This document shows positions 25,001 through 32,555 of a DNA stretch of 36,553 nt, piece after piece. The notes under the pieces were generated by a model. That model was not told the origin of the DNA. It was given only the letters and a program-made list of their open reading frames with translations, and did no database searches. The first letter of the stretch is position 1. The number at the start of each line of letters is the position of its first letter. Position numbers and translations under genes: made by a program. Origin of the DNA: JANLSO01 sp031362405 (GTDB lineage: Bacteria > Actinomycetota > Thermoleophilia > Miltoncostaeales > Miltoncostaeaceae). The DNA lies in contig JANLSO010000099.1 in NCBI GenBank assembly GCA_031362405.1, positions 1 through 36,553 on the forward strand, given 5' to 3'.

Positions 25001-25996
25001 CTACAACCAGCCGCGGCGGCGAAAGAAGCCGACCAGGCCCACGATGACGGCGCCCTGAAAGACCAGGCCGAGTGCGATGAATGCCGCGGCGCTGTCGATG
25101 TGATCGACCATCCAGCCGAAGTTCTGGCCGAAGAAACCGGTGAGGAACGTCAGCGGCATGAAGACGGTGGCGATCACCGTGAGCTGCTTCATCACCACGT
25201 TCAGACGGTTGCTCACGGCCGCCAAGTGCACCTCGGTGGCGCCCGACAGCAGCTCCCGATTGCTGGCGATCATCTCGTCGATGAGCACGAGGTGATCGAA
25301 CACGTCACGAAAACGTCGCTCGGTCTCAACGCTCGTACCGGGAAGATCCGTGAGCCCGGCGGCGATTCGCTGCACAACGTCACGTTGCGGGGCGACAACG
25401 CGACGCAGGGCGGTTAGGCGCCGACGAAAGGCGAAGATCTCACTTTCCACCCCGGGTTGACCCGTCGTGAGTCGTTCGTCATCGAGGAGGGACATCTGCT
25501 CGTCGATCTCCGCGAGCGGCAGGAAGAAGCTGTCGACGAGGGCATCGATGATCTCGTGCAGAAGGAGCCCGGGCTCTCTGTCGGCGGCCAGGCCGCGCCC
25601 GTTGCAGATGCGATCGACGCGTGAGGGCAGTTCGTCGCGACGCACGGTGACCAAACACCGCGACGACACGAAGAAGTGGACCTCGACGAGATCATCCTCA
25701 TCGGGCACTGCGCCGTAGGCGACGAGAAACAGGAAGTCGTCGTAGTCGTCGAGCTTCGGTCGCTGCCCGAACTGCTCGGAGTCTTCGAGCGCCAGAGGAT
25801 GGAAGTCGAGCAGCTCGCGCAGAAGGGCGATCTCCGCCGCACCGGGTCGCGCCAGGTCGAGCCAGAAGAACGTTCCCGCGTCGAGACGGTTGCGGATCTC
25901 GTCGGCCGTCGGAGGCGGCCGTTCCCCCGTGCGCGGATCGATCAGCCGAAGTTCCGGCCCGCTGCTACCCGCCGTGTCGGTGGGGAGTGACGTCAC
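25001..25996 (-). CDS. CorA-family divalent metal ion transporter with GQN filter
   Basis: The 331-residue protein has the large N-terminal cytoplasmic domain of CorA, a long helical stalk (about 200-275) and two C-terminal membrane helices. The signature at the end of the first membrane helix normally reads GMN and forms the Mg2+ selectivity filter; here it is GFFGQNFGW (Gly290-Gln291-Asn292). The basic C-terminal tail FRRRGWL is typical. The Met-to-Gln change may alter ion choice, for example towards zinc or cobalt export or a broader range (inference), or it may be a tolerated lineage variant. GTG 25996 overlaps the stop of the preceding secreted-protein gene as GTGA, so the two are co-translated. 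Confidence 0.88.
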   Translation of the reverse strand: MTSLPTDTAGSSGPELRLIDPRTGERPPPTADEIRNRLDAGTFFWLDLARPGAAEIALLRELLDFHPLALEDSEQFGQRPKLDDYDDFLFLVAYGAVPDEDDLVEVHFFVSSRCLVTVRRDELPSRVDRICNGRGLAADREPGLLLHEIIDALVDSFFLPLAEIDEQMSLLDDERLTTGQPGVESEIFAFRRRLTALRRVVAPQRDVVQRIAAGLTDLPGTSVETERRFRDVFDHLVLIDEMIASNRELLSGATEVHLAAVSNRLNVVMKQLTVIATVFMPLTFLTGFFGQNFGWMVDHIDSAAAFIALGLVFQGAVIVGLVGFFRRRGWL

Positions 25997-26382
25997 GCCT
26001 CGCAGGGCCGCAGCATGCGCTCACCAAGCTCATCACGGATCACCATGGTGAGGATCGCGCACCCAACGCTTGACGTACCCGGGCCGGCCTTGGTCGCCCA
26101 GTTGTTCGGACCCATCCGGCGCAGCACAATCGTGCGCTGCTGATTCTGCGCCGTACGCGCCCGCACCACCGCGAAGGCGGAGATGCCCGAGACGCGCCAC
26201 CGAACGATCGAGGTTGCATCCATCTGCTCTTTGGCGATCGCGAGCAGCGTCGCCTTCTCTTCCTGGTTGGGCCGACGGGCCACTCCCAACGCCGGGGCTG
26301 CGACCGCTCCGAGGGCACCCACCGCAAGCGCAACGGCGATCGCACCGCGCGCGGCTCGACGAAAAGAAGCGGTCGTGCTCAT
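25993..26382 (-). CDS. Small secreted protein of unknown function
   Basis: The 129-residue protein starts at ATG 26382 with a signal peptide (GAIAVALAVGALGAVAAPAL, cleavage near GVA). The mature domain of about 95 residues has a helix (EEKATLLAIAKEQMDATSIV) followed by beta-strands (GISAFAVVRARTAQNQQRTI). Two cysteines (GCAILTMV and RPCEA) could form a disulfide. I do not recognise the family. It is co-translated with corA by a GTGA overlap. A palindromic element sits just upstream, between it and the DJ-1-like gene. Confidence 0.7.
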   Translation of the reverse strand: MSTTASFRRAARGAIAVALAVGALGAVAAPALGVARRPNQEEKATLLAIAKEQMDATSIVRWRVSGISAFAVVRARTAQNQQRTIVLRRMGPNNWATKAGPGTSSVGCAILTMVIRDELGERMLRPCEA

Positions 26383-26434
26383 GCCCACCCTGTTCGGGCG
26401 CACGCGCCCTTCCCCTGCCGCCTCGCCAGCGCCA

Positions 26435-26467
26435 CGCAGAGATCGGTGCCCGGCACCGATCTCTGCG
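26435..26467. repeat. Near-perfect palindrome with GGTGCC-N-GGCACC core (copy 1)
   Basis: Arms 26435-26450 and 26452-26467 are perfect 16-base inverted repeats around a single base at 26451, so the extruded hairpin would have about 13-14 pairs and a tiny loop. It lies between two minus-strand genes (stop of the DJ-1-like gene at 26472; start of the secreted-protein gene at 26382). There is no T-run. It shares its central core, but not its outer arms, with the palindrome at 30342-30372. It could act as a terminator, mRNA processing site or dispersed REP-like element. Confidence 0.75.
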
Positions 26468-26471
26468 CCGT

Positions 26472-26960
26472 TCATCCGGTAGGTAGATCGCTCCGATCTC
26501 GGACGAGCGCGACTATGCGCTCCGCGACGCCCTTCGCCGAGGCGGGGTGCTGTCCGATGACCAGGCGCTCGCTGACCTCGTGGTGGGCGGCGAAGTTCGG
26601 GGCTGTTGTGATCTTCTCGCCGCGTTCGGCGAGGCGGGTCTCGAGTAGGAAAGGCACGACGTCGCTGAGCCCGACCGCCATCTCCTCCTCGTTGGTGAAC
26701 GTCGAGACGGTCTTGCCGTCAACGAGATAGCTTCCGTCCGAGAGCTTGGCGTTCACGATGCGCGCCGGGCCGTGGCATACCGCGCCCACAACGCCGCCGG
26801 CCGCCGCGTCGATGTCGGTCGAGGTGGGCGTCGTGCGCAGCTTGAGCGCGGTCTCGGCGTGCGGATGGGCGACCTCCGGTAGGTACCACCCGGTCGTGCC
26901 GCCCGTTGAACCCAACTGACCGTGGCTGGTGAGGACTCGTCGGAGCGCCGCTGTGGGCAC
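26472..26960 (-). CDS. DJ-1/PfpI-family protein with internal deletion
   Basis: Starting from GTG 26960 the frame encodes 162 residues, against about 220-230 for the class I glutamine-amidotransferase-like (DJ-1/PfpI, HchA-like) family. The N-terminal LTSHGQLGSTGGTTGWYLPE with VAHP is typical, and the nucleophile elbow GAVCHGPARIV and downstream VDGKTVSTFTNEEEMAVGL are intact. The middle, where relatives have a Rossmann-like section with a FLPGGHG motif, is missing: VAHPHAETALKLRTTP jumps almost directly to GGVVGAVCHGP. The frame stays open, so a shortened protein may be made, but the fold lacks central strands. I consider it a probable non-functional deletion derivative. It borders a LysR remnant. 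Confidence 0.6.
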   Translation of the reverse strand: MPTAALRRVLTSHGQLGSTGGTTGWYLPEVAHPHAETALKLRTTPTSTDIDAAAGGVVGAVCHGPARIVNAKLSDGSYLVDGKTVSTFTNEEEMAVGLSDVVPFLLETRLAERGEKITTAPNFAAHHEVSERLVIGQHPASAKGVAERIVALVRDRSDLPTG

Positions 26961-26965
26961 GGAGG

Positions 26966-27220
26966 ATCCCGGCGCAGGTGATCGACGCGGGCGGCGCAGG
27001 GGCACTGGAGGGCGTCCCCCTGATCGCCTATTTCGCGCCGTGATTGCCGCGACGCTCGCCGGAGCAGGCGTCACCGCCGCACCGCCGTATCTCTGCGATG
27101 ACGACGTCGCCCGCGGGCGGCTCATGGTGATGCATCAACCAGCGCGCGTGCCCGAGAACACGATCTTCCTCGCGTGGAAGGCCAGTGCACTTGTCTCGCC
27201 GCCGCGCGAGACGTCTTGTT
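26966..27220 (+). pseudogene. LysR-type regulator remnant (C-terminal domain)
   Basis: Two forward frames together spell the end of a LysR substrate-binding domain. LEGVPLIAYFAP stops at about 27043. In the next frame AVIAATLAGAGVTAAPPYL then CDDDVARGRLMVMH continues to VPENTIFLAWKASALVSP. The pattern AxAGxGVxxxPxYLxxDxxARGRL...NTxxLAxxxxAL is characteristic. No helix-turn-helix is found upstream; the DNA to the left is the start of the DJ-1-like gene on the other strand. The N-terminal two-thirds has therefore been lost, probably in the same event that shortened its divergent neighbour. Confidence 0.5.
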
Positions 27221-27247
27221 TCGCACCTTGCCCCCGATGGGGGCGGT

Positions 27248-27381
27248 CCGGTAGAACTACCGTCGCCCGGCCAGCCGGTCGGGTGACGAGAGATTCAGCG
27301 AAGCCGGTGAGATTCCGGCGCTGTCCCGCAACTGTGATGCCCCGATGTCTGGGGACGAGCCAGGTCGCCTGACTTCTCGTC
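27248..27381 (+). ncRNA. Cobalamin riboswitch
   Basis: The conserved core of the B12 riboswitch is present at 27299-27338 (GAAGCCGGTGAGATTCCGGC, then GCTGTCCCGCAACTGTGA). It is followed by a small CCCC/GGGG hairpin (27340-27354) and the B12 box-like GAGCCAGGTCGCCTGAC. A closing stem pairs 27285-27291 with 27375-27381 (GACGAGA/TCTCGTC). The left boundary, which includes the gtagaactac hairpin, is approximate. It lies 100 bases ahead of btuF and the whole corrinoid operon, so high adenosylcobalamin should switch these genes off. The probable expression platform is the Shine-Dalgarno hairpin at 27450-27477. Confidence 0.9.
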
Positions 27382-27449
27382 GATGATGTGGTCCTCGGGT
27401 GAAGGGCTGCTTGTCGGCGGTGCCTCCACCCAGCCGCCCCGAGCCTTCC

Positions 27450-27477
27450 TTCATCCTCCGCGAATCCGGAGGATGAA
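27450..27477 (+). promoter_or_regulatory. Hairpin sequestering the btuF ribosome binding site
   Basis: Bases 27450-27460 (TTCATCCTCCG) pair perfectly with 27467-27477 (CGGAGGATGAA), giving an 11-bp stem with a 6-base loop. The right arm contains the GGAGGA Shine-Dalgarno of btuF, whose ATG is at 27481. With the hairpin formed, the ribosome cannot bind. This makes it a strong candidate for a translational off-switch controlled by the upstream riboswitch (inference). Confidence 0.8.
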
Positions 27478-27480
27478 TAC

Positions 27481-28338
27481 ATGCGTTTCTCGAAACTCCG
27501 CGTCGGCCTTGTCGCCGTCGCGTGTGCTCTTGCCCCCGGCACCTCGACCGCAGCGGCCGCACCGACAACCTGCGCCGCGCCCATGCGGGTAGTGTCGCTT
27601 TCGCCGACCGCCACCGAGATGCTCTACGCGATCGGTGCCGGCCCACAGGTGATCGCCGTCGACGACCAGTCGGACTACCCCAAGCGCGCCCCGGATACCA
27701 AGCTGTCGGGCTTCAAGCCGAACGCCGAGGCGATCCTCAAATACCGCCCGGATCTGGTGGTGATGCAGAACGACTCCAACCGGGTCGCCGCCGCCCTACG
27801 CGCTGCGAGGGTCACGGTGATCCTCGGCCCCGCCGCCACCAAACTCAACGACAGCTACGCGCAGATCCGCGAGTTGGGCGTCGCCACCTGCCGGCGTGCC
27901 GGAGCCGCGCGTACCGTGGCGAAAATGAAGGCGGGAATCGCGCGGGCCCTGAAGTCGGTCCCTACGGACGTGCGCGGTAAGAGCTTCTACCACGAGCTCG
28001 ACGACACCTACTACTCGACCACGTCGAAAACGTTCATCGGCCAGATCTACGGCCTTCTCGGGCTGAAGAACATCGCCGACGCCGCCGACGCAGCCGGCGA
28101 CTACCCACAGCTGTCGGCGGAGTACATCATCTCCTCCGACCCCGATTTCATCTTCCTTGCCGACGCGACCTGCTGCGGCCAGAACGCCACCACGATTGCG
28201 GCACGCCCGGGCTGGGGCACCCTTTCGGCGGTCAAGAACGACGCGGTGATCCCGGTGAACGAAGACATCGCCTCCCGCTGGGGGCCGCGGGTGGTGACAT
28301 TCCTGCGGATCGTCTCGAAGCGCCTGGCGACCCGGTGA
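27481..28338 (+). CDS. btuF: Corrinoid ABC transporter substrate-binding protein
   Basis: The 285-residue protein captures vitamin B12 or another corrinoid outside the membrane and hands it to BtuCD. A signal peptide covers about 1-26 (VGLVAVACALAPGTSTAAAA); no lipobox cysteine is clear, although in a Gram-positive an anchor would be expected. The helical-backbone periplasmic-binding (Fer2_BP) pattern is visible in MRVVSLSPTATEMLYAIGAG, ILKYRPDLVVMQND and YPQLSAEYIISSDPDFIFLA. The assignment to corrinoid rather than siderophore rests on the riboswitch and downstream cob genes. ATG 27481 follows a GGAGGA inside a regulatory hairpin. A CC pair (ATCCGQN) might form a disulfide or bind ligand. 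Confidence 0.88.
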   Translation: MRFSKLRVGLVAVACALAPGTSTAAAAPTTCAAPMRVVSLSPTATEMLYAIGAGPQVIAVDDQSDYPKRAPDTKLSGFKPNAEAILKYRPDLVVMQNDSNRVAAALRAARVTVILGPAATKLNDSYAQIRELGVATCRRAGAARTVAKMKAGIARALKSVPTDVRGKSFYHELDDTYYSTTSKTFIGQIYGLLGLKNIADAADAAGDYPQLSAEYIISSDPDFIFLADATCCGQNATTIAARPGWGTLSAVKNDAVIPVNEDIASRWGPRVVTFLRIVSKRLATR

Positions 28339-28348
28339 TCGGAGTCTC

Positions 28349-29434
28349 ATGAGCACGACGCGGGCGACCCCCATTGAGGCGGGGGCCGCACGAGCAGCAC
28401 GAGTGGCGAGCCGCCAGGCGCTCTGGGTTGGGCTCGGCGTCGTCGTGCTGCTCGCCAGCGCCCTTGCCGGGCTGCTCGTCGGGCCCGTGGACATCGCCGC
28501 GATCGACATCGTGCGTGATGCCCTCAGCCGGGTTCCCGGTCTCTCGGTGCCGTCGCCATTGACCGAGCAGCAGCAGGCGATCCTCTGGGAGATCCGGCTG
28601 CCGCGAGTCGTCCTTGCCGGAATCGTCGGCGGCACCCTTGCCCTCTGCGGAGCCGCGTATCAGTCGACCTTCCGCAACCCGCTCGCCGACCCCTATCTGC
28701 TGGGCGTTGCTTCTGGGGCGGGGCTTGGCGCGACCGTCGCGATCGTCTTCTTTGCCGGAGCACACGTCGTCGGGATACCCGTTCTGCCCCTTCTGGCATT
28801 CGCCGGAGGCGTGGTCGCGGTGCTCGCGGCGCTCGGCATCGGGCGCTCCCTGGGCGAGGGTCGCAGCTCGACGACGCTGATCCTCGGCGGGGTCGCGGTC
28901 GCGGCCTTCCTCACGGCGATCCAGACCTTCGTGCAGCAGGGGGACACCGACAACCTGCGTCAGGTCTACGACTGGATTCTCGGTCGCCTCGCGACCTCCC
29001 AGTGGGACGAGGTGCGCCTGGTGCTGCCGTACGTGCTCATCAGCGCCGCGGTGATCCTGCTGCACGGGCGCTTGCTCGACGTGCTCGGCTTGGGCGACGA
29101 CGCCGCCGAAAGCGTTGGGGTCAATGCCGGGCGTGTGCGGTTGGTGGTGGTCACCGCCGTGACCCTCGGCACCGCCGCCGCGGTCGCGGTGAGCGGTTTG
29201 ATCGGCTTCGTGGGGATCATCATTCCCCACGTCGTGCGACTGCTCGGGGCGCGTGGCAACCGGGCGCTGTTACCGCTGTCGCTGATCCTGGGGGCGGCCT
29301 TCCTCATCCTCTGCGATCTGGTCGCGCGCACCGCGTTGTCGCCCGCCGAGCTGCCGATCGGGGTTGTGACCGCCGTGATCGGTGCCCCCGTCTTTGCGCT
29401 GGTACTGCGATCGAGCAAGGTGAGCGGCTCGTGA
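28349..29434 (+). CDS. btuC: Corrinoid ABC transporter permease (FecCD family)
   Basis: The 361-residue membrane protein has about ten hydrophobic segments. FecCD/BtuC landmarks include WEIRLPRVVLAGIVGGTLAL, then CGAAYQSTFRNPLADPYLLG (the NPLAxPxLLG motif) and GLIGFVGIIIPHVVRLLGAR, which contains the cytoplasmic coupling region, and LPIGVVTAVIGAPVFALVL at the end. It forms the translocation pore with BtuD. ATG 28349 follows GGAG. The stop overlaps the btuD GTG (GTGA). The N-terminal 25 residues are an extra cytosolic tail. Confidence 0.93.
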   Translation: MSTTRATPIEAGAARAARVASRQALWVGLGVVVLLASALAGLLVGPVDIAAIDIVRDALSRVPGLSVPSPLTEQQQAILWEIRLPRVVLAGIVGGTLALCGAAYQSTFRNPLADPYLLGVASGAGLGATVAIVFFAGAHVVGIPVLPLLAFAGGVVAVLAALGIGRSLGEGRSSTTLILGGVAVAAFLTAIQTFVQQGDTDNLRQVYDWILGRLATSQWDEVRLVLPYVLISAAVILLHGRLLDVLGLGDDAAESVGVNAGRVRLVVVTAVTLGTAAAVAVSGLIGFVGIIIPHVVRLLGARGNRALLPLSLILGAAFLILCDLVARTALSPAELPIGVVTAVIGAPVFALVLRSSKVSGS

Positions 29435-30207
29435 TCACCATCGATGCCGTGAGCGTTTCATACGGTGAACGCCGCGTCCTCGACCGGGTTTCCCTGCGGG
29501 TCGCAAAGGGTGAGTGGCTCGGCCTGATCGGGCCAAACGGCGCCGGCAAGACCACCCTTTTGAGGGCGCTGGCCGGAATGCCCGTCCACGGGGGCGCGAT
29601 CCGGATCGGCGACGCCGACGTGGCCCAGATGAGTCGCCGCGATCGGGCCCGACGGATCGCCGTCGTCGAGCAGAACCCGAGCCTTCCCGCCGCGATGCGC
29701 GTCGTCGAGTACGTGATGCTCGGACGCACGCCCTACATCTCCCACTTCGGCCGGGAGGGTCGCCACGACCACCGCGTCGTCGCCGACGTGCTCGACCGGC
29801 TCGAACTCACAACCTTCGCCGAGCGGATGCTCGACCAGCTCAGCGGCGGTGAGCGCCAGCGTGTCGTCGTCGCGCGTGCCCTCGCCCAAGAGCCCGAATT
29901 GCTCGTCCTCGATGAGCCAACCAGCGCACTGGATCTGGGCCGCCAACTGCAGGTTCTCGAGCTGGTTCAGTCGCTGCGTGTCGACGGCGGCCTGACGGTC
30001 GTCAGCGCAACCCACGACCTCACCCTCGCCGCCGCTTACTGCGACCGCGTCGCCCTGATCAGCCGCGGGGCACTCGTCGCCTCCGGAACTCCCGCAGAGG
30101 TCGTTACCGAACCGATCCTCGGCGAGCACTACGGGGTTTCGCTGCGCGTGCTCAGAGACGGCAGCGGAGCGCTGGCCGTCATTCCCCTCCGCGCGGAACG
30201 CCCGTGA
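29431..30207 (+). CDS. btuD: Corrinoid ABC transporter ATP-binding protein
   Basis: The 258-residue ATPase powers corrinoid import with BtuC. All nucleotide-binding motifs are intact: Walker A GPNGAGKTT (about 31-39), Q-loop VVEQNPSLP, signature LSGGERQR, Walker B LLVLDEPTSALD and switch histidine SATHDLTLAA. It belongs to the FepC/BtuD/HmuV branch. GTG 29431 overlaps the btuC stop. A long in-frame open region upstream is antisense-like and not part of the protein. Its end abuts a 197-base spacer before cobO that carries a small ORF and a palindrome. Confidence 0.94.
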   Translation: MITIDAVSVSYGERRVLDRVSLRVAKGEWLGLIGPNGAGKTTLLRALAGMPVHGGAIRIGDADVAQMSRRDRARRIAVVEQNPSLPAAMRVVEYVMLGRTPYISHFGREGRHDHRVVADVLDRLELTTFAERMLDQLSGGERQRVVVARALAQEPELLVLDEPTSALDLGRQLQVLELVQSLRVDGGLTVVSATHDLTLAAAYCDRVALISRGALVASGTPAEVVTEPILGEHYGVSLRVLRDGSGALAVIPLRAERP

Positions 30208-30407
30208 TGACGGCCCCCAGAAGCCCTCGGATGACCAGCACACCGGCGGACGCTGAGGCTGAGGATGTAGCCGGCGGCTACACCCGAGTCGAGCACTACG
30301 CACGAGACATCGGCGATGAGTCGGCGGGCAAGCCCCAAAAGTGCATAAACGGTGCCAGGCACCGTTTATGCATGGGTCCGTCGGGCGGAATGGGTGAGGG
30401 CAGATGA
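30204..30407 (+). CDS. Possible 67-residue ORF bridging btuD and cobO
   Basis: GTG 30204 overlaps the btuD stop and the frame's TGA overlaps the cobO ATG (ATGA), which is exactly the coupling geometry used by its neighbours. The peptide (MTSTPADAEAEDVAGGYTRV and onward) has no recognised motif. Its second half is translated from a near-perfect palindrome, giving QKCINGARHRLCMG. It may be a degenerate gene invaded by the palindrome, or chance. Low confidence. Confidence 0.25.
   Translation: MMTAPRSPRMTSTPADAEAEDVAGGYTRVEHYARDIGDESAGKPQKCINGARHRLCMGPSGGMGEGR
30342..30372. repeat. Near-perfect palindrome with GGTGCC-N-GGCACC core (copy 2)
   Basis: Arms 30342-30356 (TGCATAAACGGTGCC) and 30358-30372 are perfect 15-base inverted repeats around one base. 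It lies between btuD and cobO inside the operon. It shares the core with the palindrome at 26435-26467, while the outer arms differ yet stay perfectly self-complementary. That is what selection for a hairpin would leave. There is no T-run after it. It could tune expression of the cob half relative to the btu half. Confidence 0.75.
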
Positions 30408-30973
30408 GCACAGCCGGACCGCCCACCGAACCTCCCAAAAAACCGCCGCTCGCCAGGGCGCGCTCGCTTGTGCTCGTCAACACCGGTGACGGAAAGGGTA
30501 AGTCGACCGCCGCCTTCGGTGTCGTGATGCGCTCGGTCGCCCGGGGCTGGCCGGTTTGCGTCGTGCAGTTCCTGAAGTCCGACAGCTGGAAGATCGGCGA
30601 GGAGGCCGTCGGCGAACGGCTGGGCGTCGACTGGTGGAAGCTTGGCGACGGGTTTTCGTGGGATTCAAAGGACATGGACCAAACCCAGGCCGTCGCCGTC
30701 GCCGCCTGGGAGCACGCGCGCGACACGATCCTCGCGGGCACCCACCGGCTGGTCGTTCTCGACGAGATCACCTACCCGATGAACTGGGGATGGATCTCCA
30801 CCGACGAGGTGATCGCCACGATCCGCGACCGCCCCGAGATTGTGAACGTCGTCGCCACCGGCCGCGACGCCCCGCAGGCGTTGATCGACATCGCCGACAC
30901 CGTCACCGAGATGCGCAAGGTACGCCACGCCTACGACCGCGGCATCCGCGCCAAACGCGGCATCGACTTCTGA
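30404..30973 (+). CDS. cobO: Cob(I)yrinic acid a,c-diamide adenosyltransferase (CobA/BtuR type)
   Basis: The enzyme attaches the adenosyl group of ATP to reduced corrinoid cobalt, trapping imported corrinoids as adenosyl forms. The 189-residue protein has the P-loop GDGKGKST at 28-35, FGVVMRSVARGWPVCVVQFL, and the acidic LVVLDEITYPMNWGW segment that binds ATP and magnesium. ARGIxAxxGI-like ending appears as YDRGIRAKRGIDF. A proline/lysine-rich N-terminal tail of about 18 residues precedes the core, as is usual. ATG 30404 overlaps the small upstream ORF. The stop overlaps the cobU ATG by one base (TGATG). Confidence 0.95.
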   Translation: MSTAGPPTEPPKKPPLARARSLVLVNTGDGKGKSTAAFGVVMRSVARGWPVCVVQFLKSDSWKIGEEAVGERLGVDWWKLGDGFSWDSKDMDQTQAVAVAAWEHARDTILAGTHRLVVLDEITYPMNWGWISTDEVIATIRDRPEIVNVVATGRDAPQALIDIADTVTEMRKVRHAYDRGIRAKRGIDF

Positions 30974-31515
30974 TGCTGACCGTGATTCTGGGAGGAGCAC
31001 GGGCCGGCAAGTCGAGCCTTGCCGAGCGGTTGGCATCGGCCCAAGGCGCGCCGGTGACGGTGATCGCGACGGCCCGTCCCAGCGACGCTGACATGCGTGC
31101 CCGCATCGCCCGGCACCAAGCCGACCGACCCGTGGGCTGGACGACCATCGAAGAGCCCCTCAACCTCGTCGTCGCCCTTGATCACGTGGCGCCCGACGCG
31201 TGCGTGATCATCGACTGCCTGACTGTCTGGACCTCGAACCTCATGGCGGAACCGCAGAAAACGGCCGACATCGAGGCCGAAGCGCGACGCATTTCCGCCA
31301 CAGCCGCCGCCCGACCGGGAGCGACGATCGTTGTCTCGAACGAGGTCGGCATGGGCGTCCACCCCGAGACGGAACTCGGCATGAGGTACCGCGACGTGCT
31401 CGCTCGGGTGAACGCAACATGGGCCCGCGCGGCCGACCGCGCCGTGCTGGTCGTCGCCGGGCGCGTGCTCGAACTTCACCCCACCGAAGACCTCCTTGCG
31501 GAGCTGCGGCGATGA
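30973..31515 (+). CDS. cobU: Adenosylcobinamide kinase / adenosylcobinamide-phosphate guanylyltransferase
   Basis: This bifunctional enzyme phosphorylates adenosylcobinamide and then transfers GMP to give adenosyl-GDP-cobinamide. The 180-residue protein (normal length) has P-loop GGARAGKSS near the start, IARHQADRPVGW, whose histidine corresponds to the guanylylated residue, VIIDCLTVWTSNLM, and VSNEVGMGVHPETELGMRYR with VLARVN, all typical CobU blocks. It is translationally coupled to cobO and to cobT (ATGA). Presence of CobU without CobD/CbiB fits salvage of cobinamide rather than complete synthesis within this locus. Confidence 0.95.
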   Translation: MLTVILGGARAGKSSLAERLASAQGAPVTVIATARPSDADMRARIARHQADRPVGWTTIEEPLNLVVALDHVAPDACVIIDCLTVWTSNLMAEPQKTADIEAEARRISATAAARPGATIVVSNEVGMGVHPETELGMRYRDVLARVNATWARAADRAVLVVAGRVLELHPTEDLLAELRR

Positions 31516-32555
31516 GTCTCACCGACCTCATCAGCGGTATCTCCTCCGTCGACCCCGTCGCGTCGCAGGCGGCACGCAGCCGCAACGACGCCCTCGCGAA
31601 ACCGCCGGGGAGCCTCGGCCGTCTGGAGGATCTCGCCGCCCAGCTCGCCGGCATCGCGAGCGTCTGCCCACCTCCCGCGCCCGATCCCACCTGGCTGGTC
31701 ATCTGCGCCGCCGATCACGGAGTTATCGCGCAGGGCGTCTCGCGTTGGCCGCAGGAGGTCACGGCCGCGATGGTTGGAATCTTCCTCTCCGGCCAAGCCG
31801 CATCGAGCGCGCTCGCGGCGAGCGTCGGGGCCGAGATCGTCGTCGTCGACCTCGGTGTCGCCACCCCGTCTCCGGCCACCCACGGCCGGGTGGACGCGCG
31901 CGTTCGCGCCGGAACCGCCGACCTCAGCGTCGAGATGGCGATGAGCCGCGACGAAGCCGAGCGAGCGATTCTCGCCGGGGCCGACGTCGCTCGCGGGCTG
32001 ATCGACAACGGCGCGGGCCTGATCGCCCTCGGCGACATGGGCATCGCCAACACCACCGCATCCGCCTGCCTGATCGCCGCCTTCACCGGCCGCACGCCGC
32101 AGGAGGTCACCGGTCGCGGCGCCGGTGCAAGCGATACGGAGGTCGCCCACAAGACCGCGATCGTGGCGCGTGCAGTCGCACTGCATCAGCCCGGCCCGGC
32201 CGACCCGCTCGGAGCCTTGGCTGCCGTCGGTGGTCTCGAACACGCCGGCCTGGTCGGGGTGATCCTCGCCACCGCGGGCGCCCGGCGACCGGTTCTGTTG
32301 GACGGCGTGAATACGAACGCCGCGGCCCTTGTCGCCGCGGCCCTGTGCCCCGCCGTCGTCGGCTACCTGATCGCCGGCCACCTCTCGACCGAGCCGGGGG
32401 GGCGCCACGCCCTTGACCACCTCGGGCTCAGCCCGCTGATCGACCTGGATATGCGTTTGGGCGAAGGCACGGGCGCCCTTCTTGCCGTGCCGATCGTGCG
32501 CGCCGCCGCGCGCGCCCTCACTGATATGGCGCTGATTGCCGACGTCGCCCCGTGA
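31512..32555 (+). CDS. cobT: Nicotinate-nucleotide:dimethylbenzimidazole phosphoribosyltransferase
   Basis: CobT transfers ribose phosphate from nicotinate mononucleotide to the lower-ligand base, giving alpha-ribazole phosphate. The 347-residue protein shows NDALAKPPGSLGRLEDLAAQ near the N-terminus, ICAADHGV, LGDMGIANTTASA, GRGAG, and the catalytic glutamate in RLGEGTGA (Glu318). All are intact and the length is standard. ATG 31512 overlaps the cobU stop. No bluB or bza gene for the base itself is in the window, so the lower ligand must come from elsewhere. Confidence 0.96.
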   Translation: MSLTDLISGISSVDPVASQAARSRNDALAKPPGSLGRLEDLAAQLAGIASVCPPPAPDPTWLVICAADHGVIAQGVSRWPQEVTAAMVGIFLSGQAASSALAASVGAEIVVVDLGVATPSPATHGRVDARVRAGTADLSVEMAMSRDEAERAILAGADVARGLIDNGAGLIALGDMGIANTTASACLIAAFTGRTPQEVTGRGAGASDTEVAHKTAIVARAVALHQPGPADPLGALAAVGGLEHAGLVGVILATAGARRPVLLDGVNTNAAALVAAALCPAVVGYLIAGHLSTEPGGRHALDHLGLSPLIDLDMRLGEGTGALLAVPIVRAAARALTDMALIADVAP

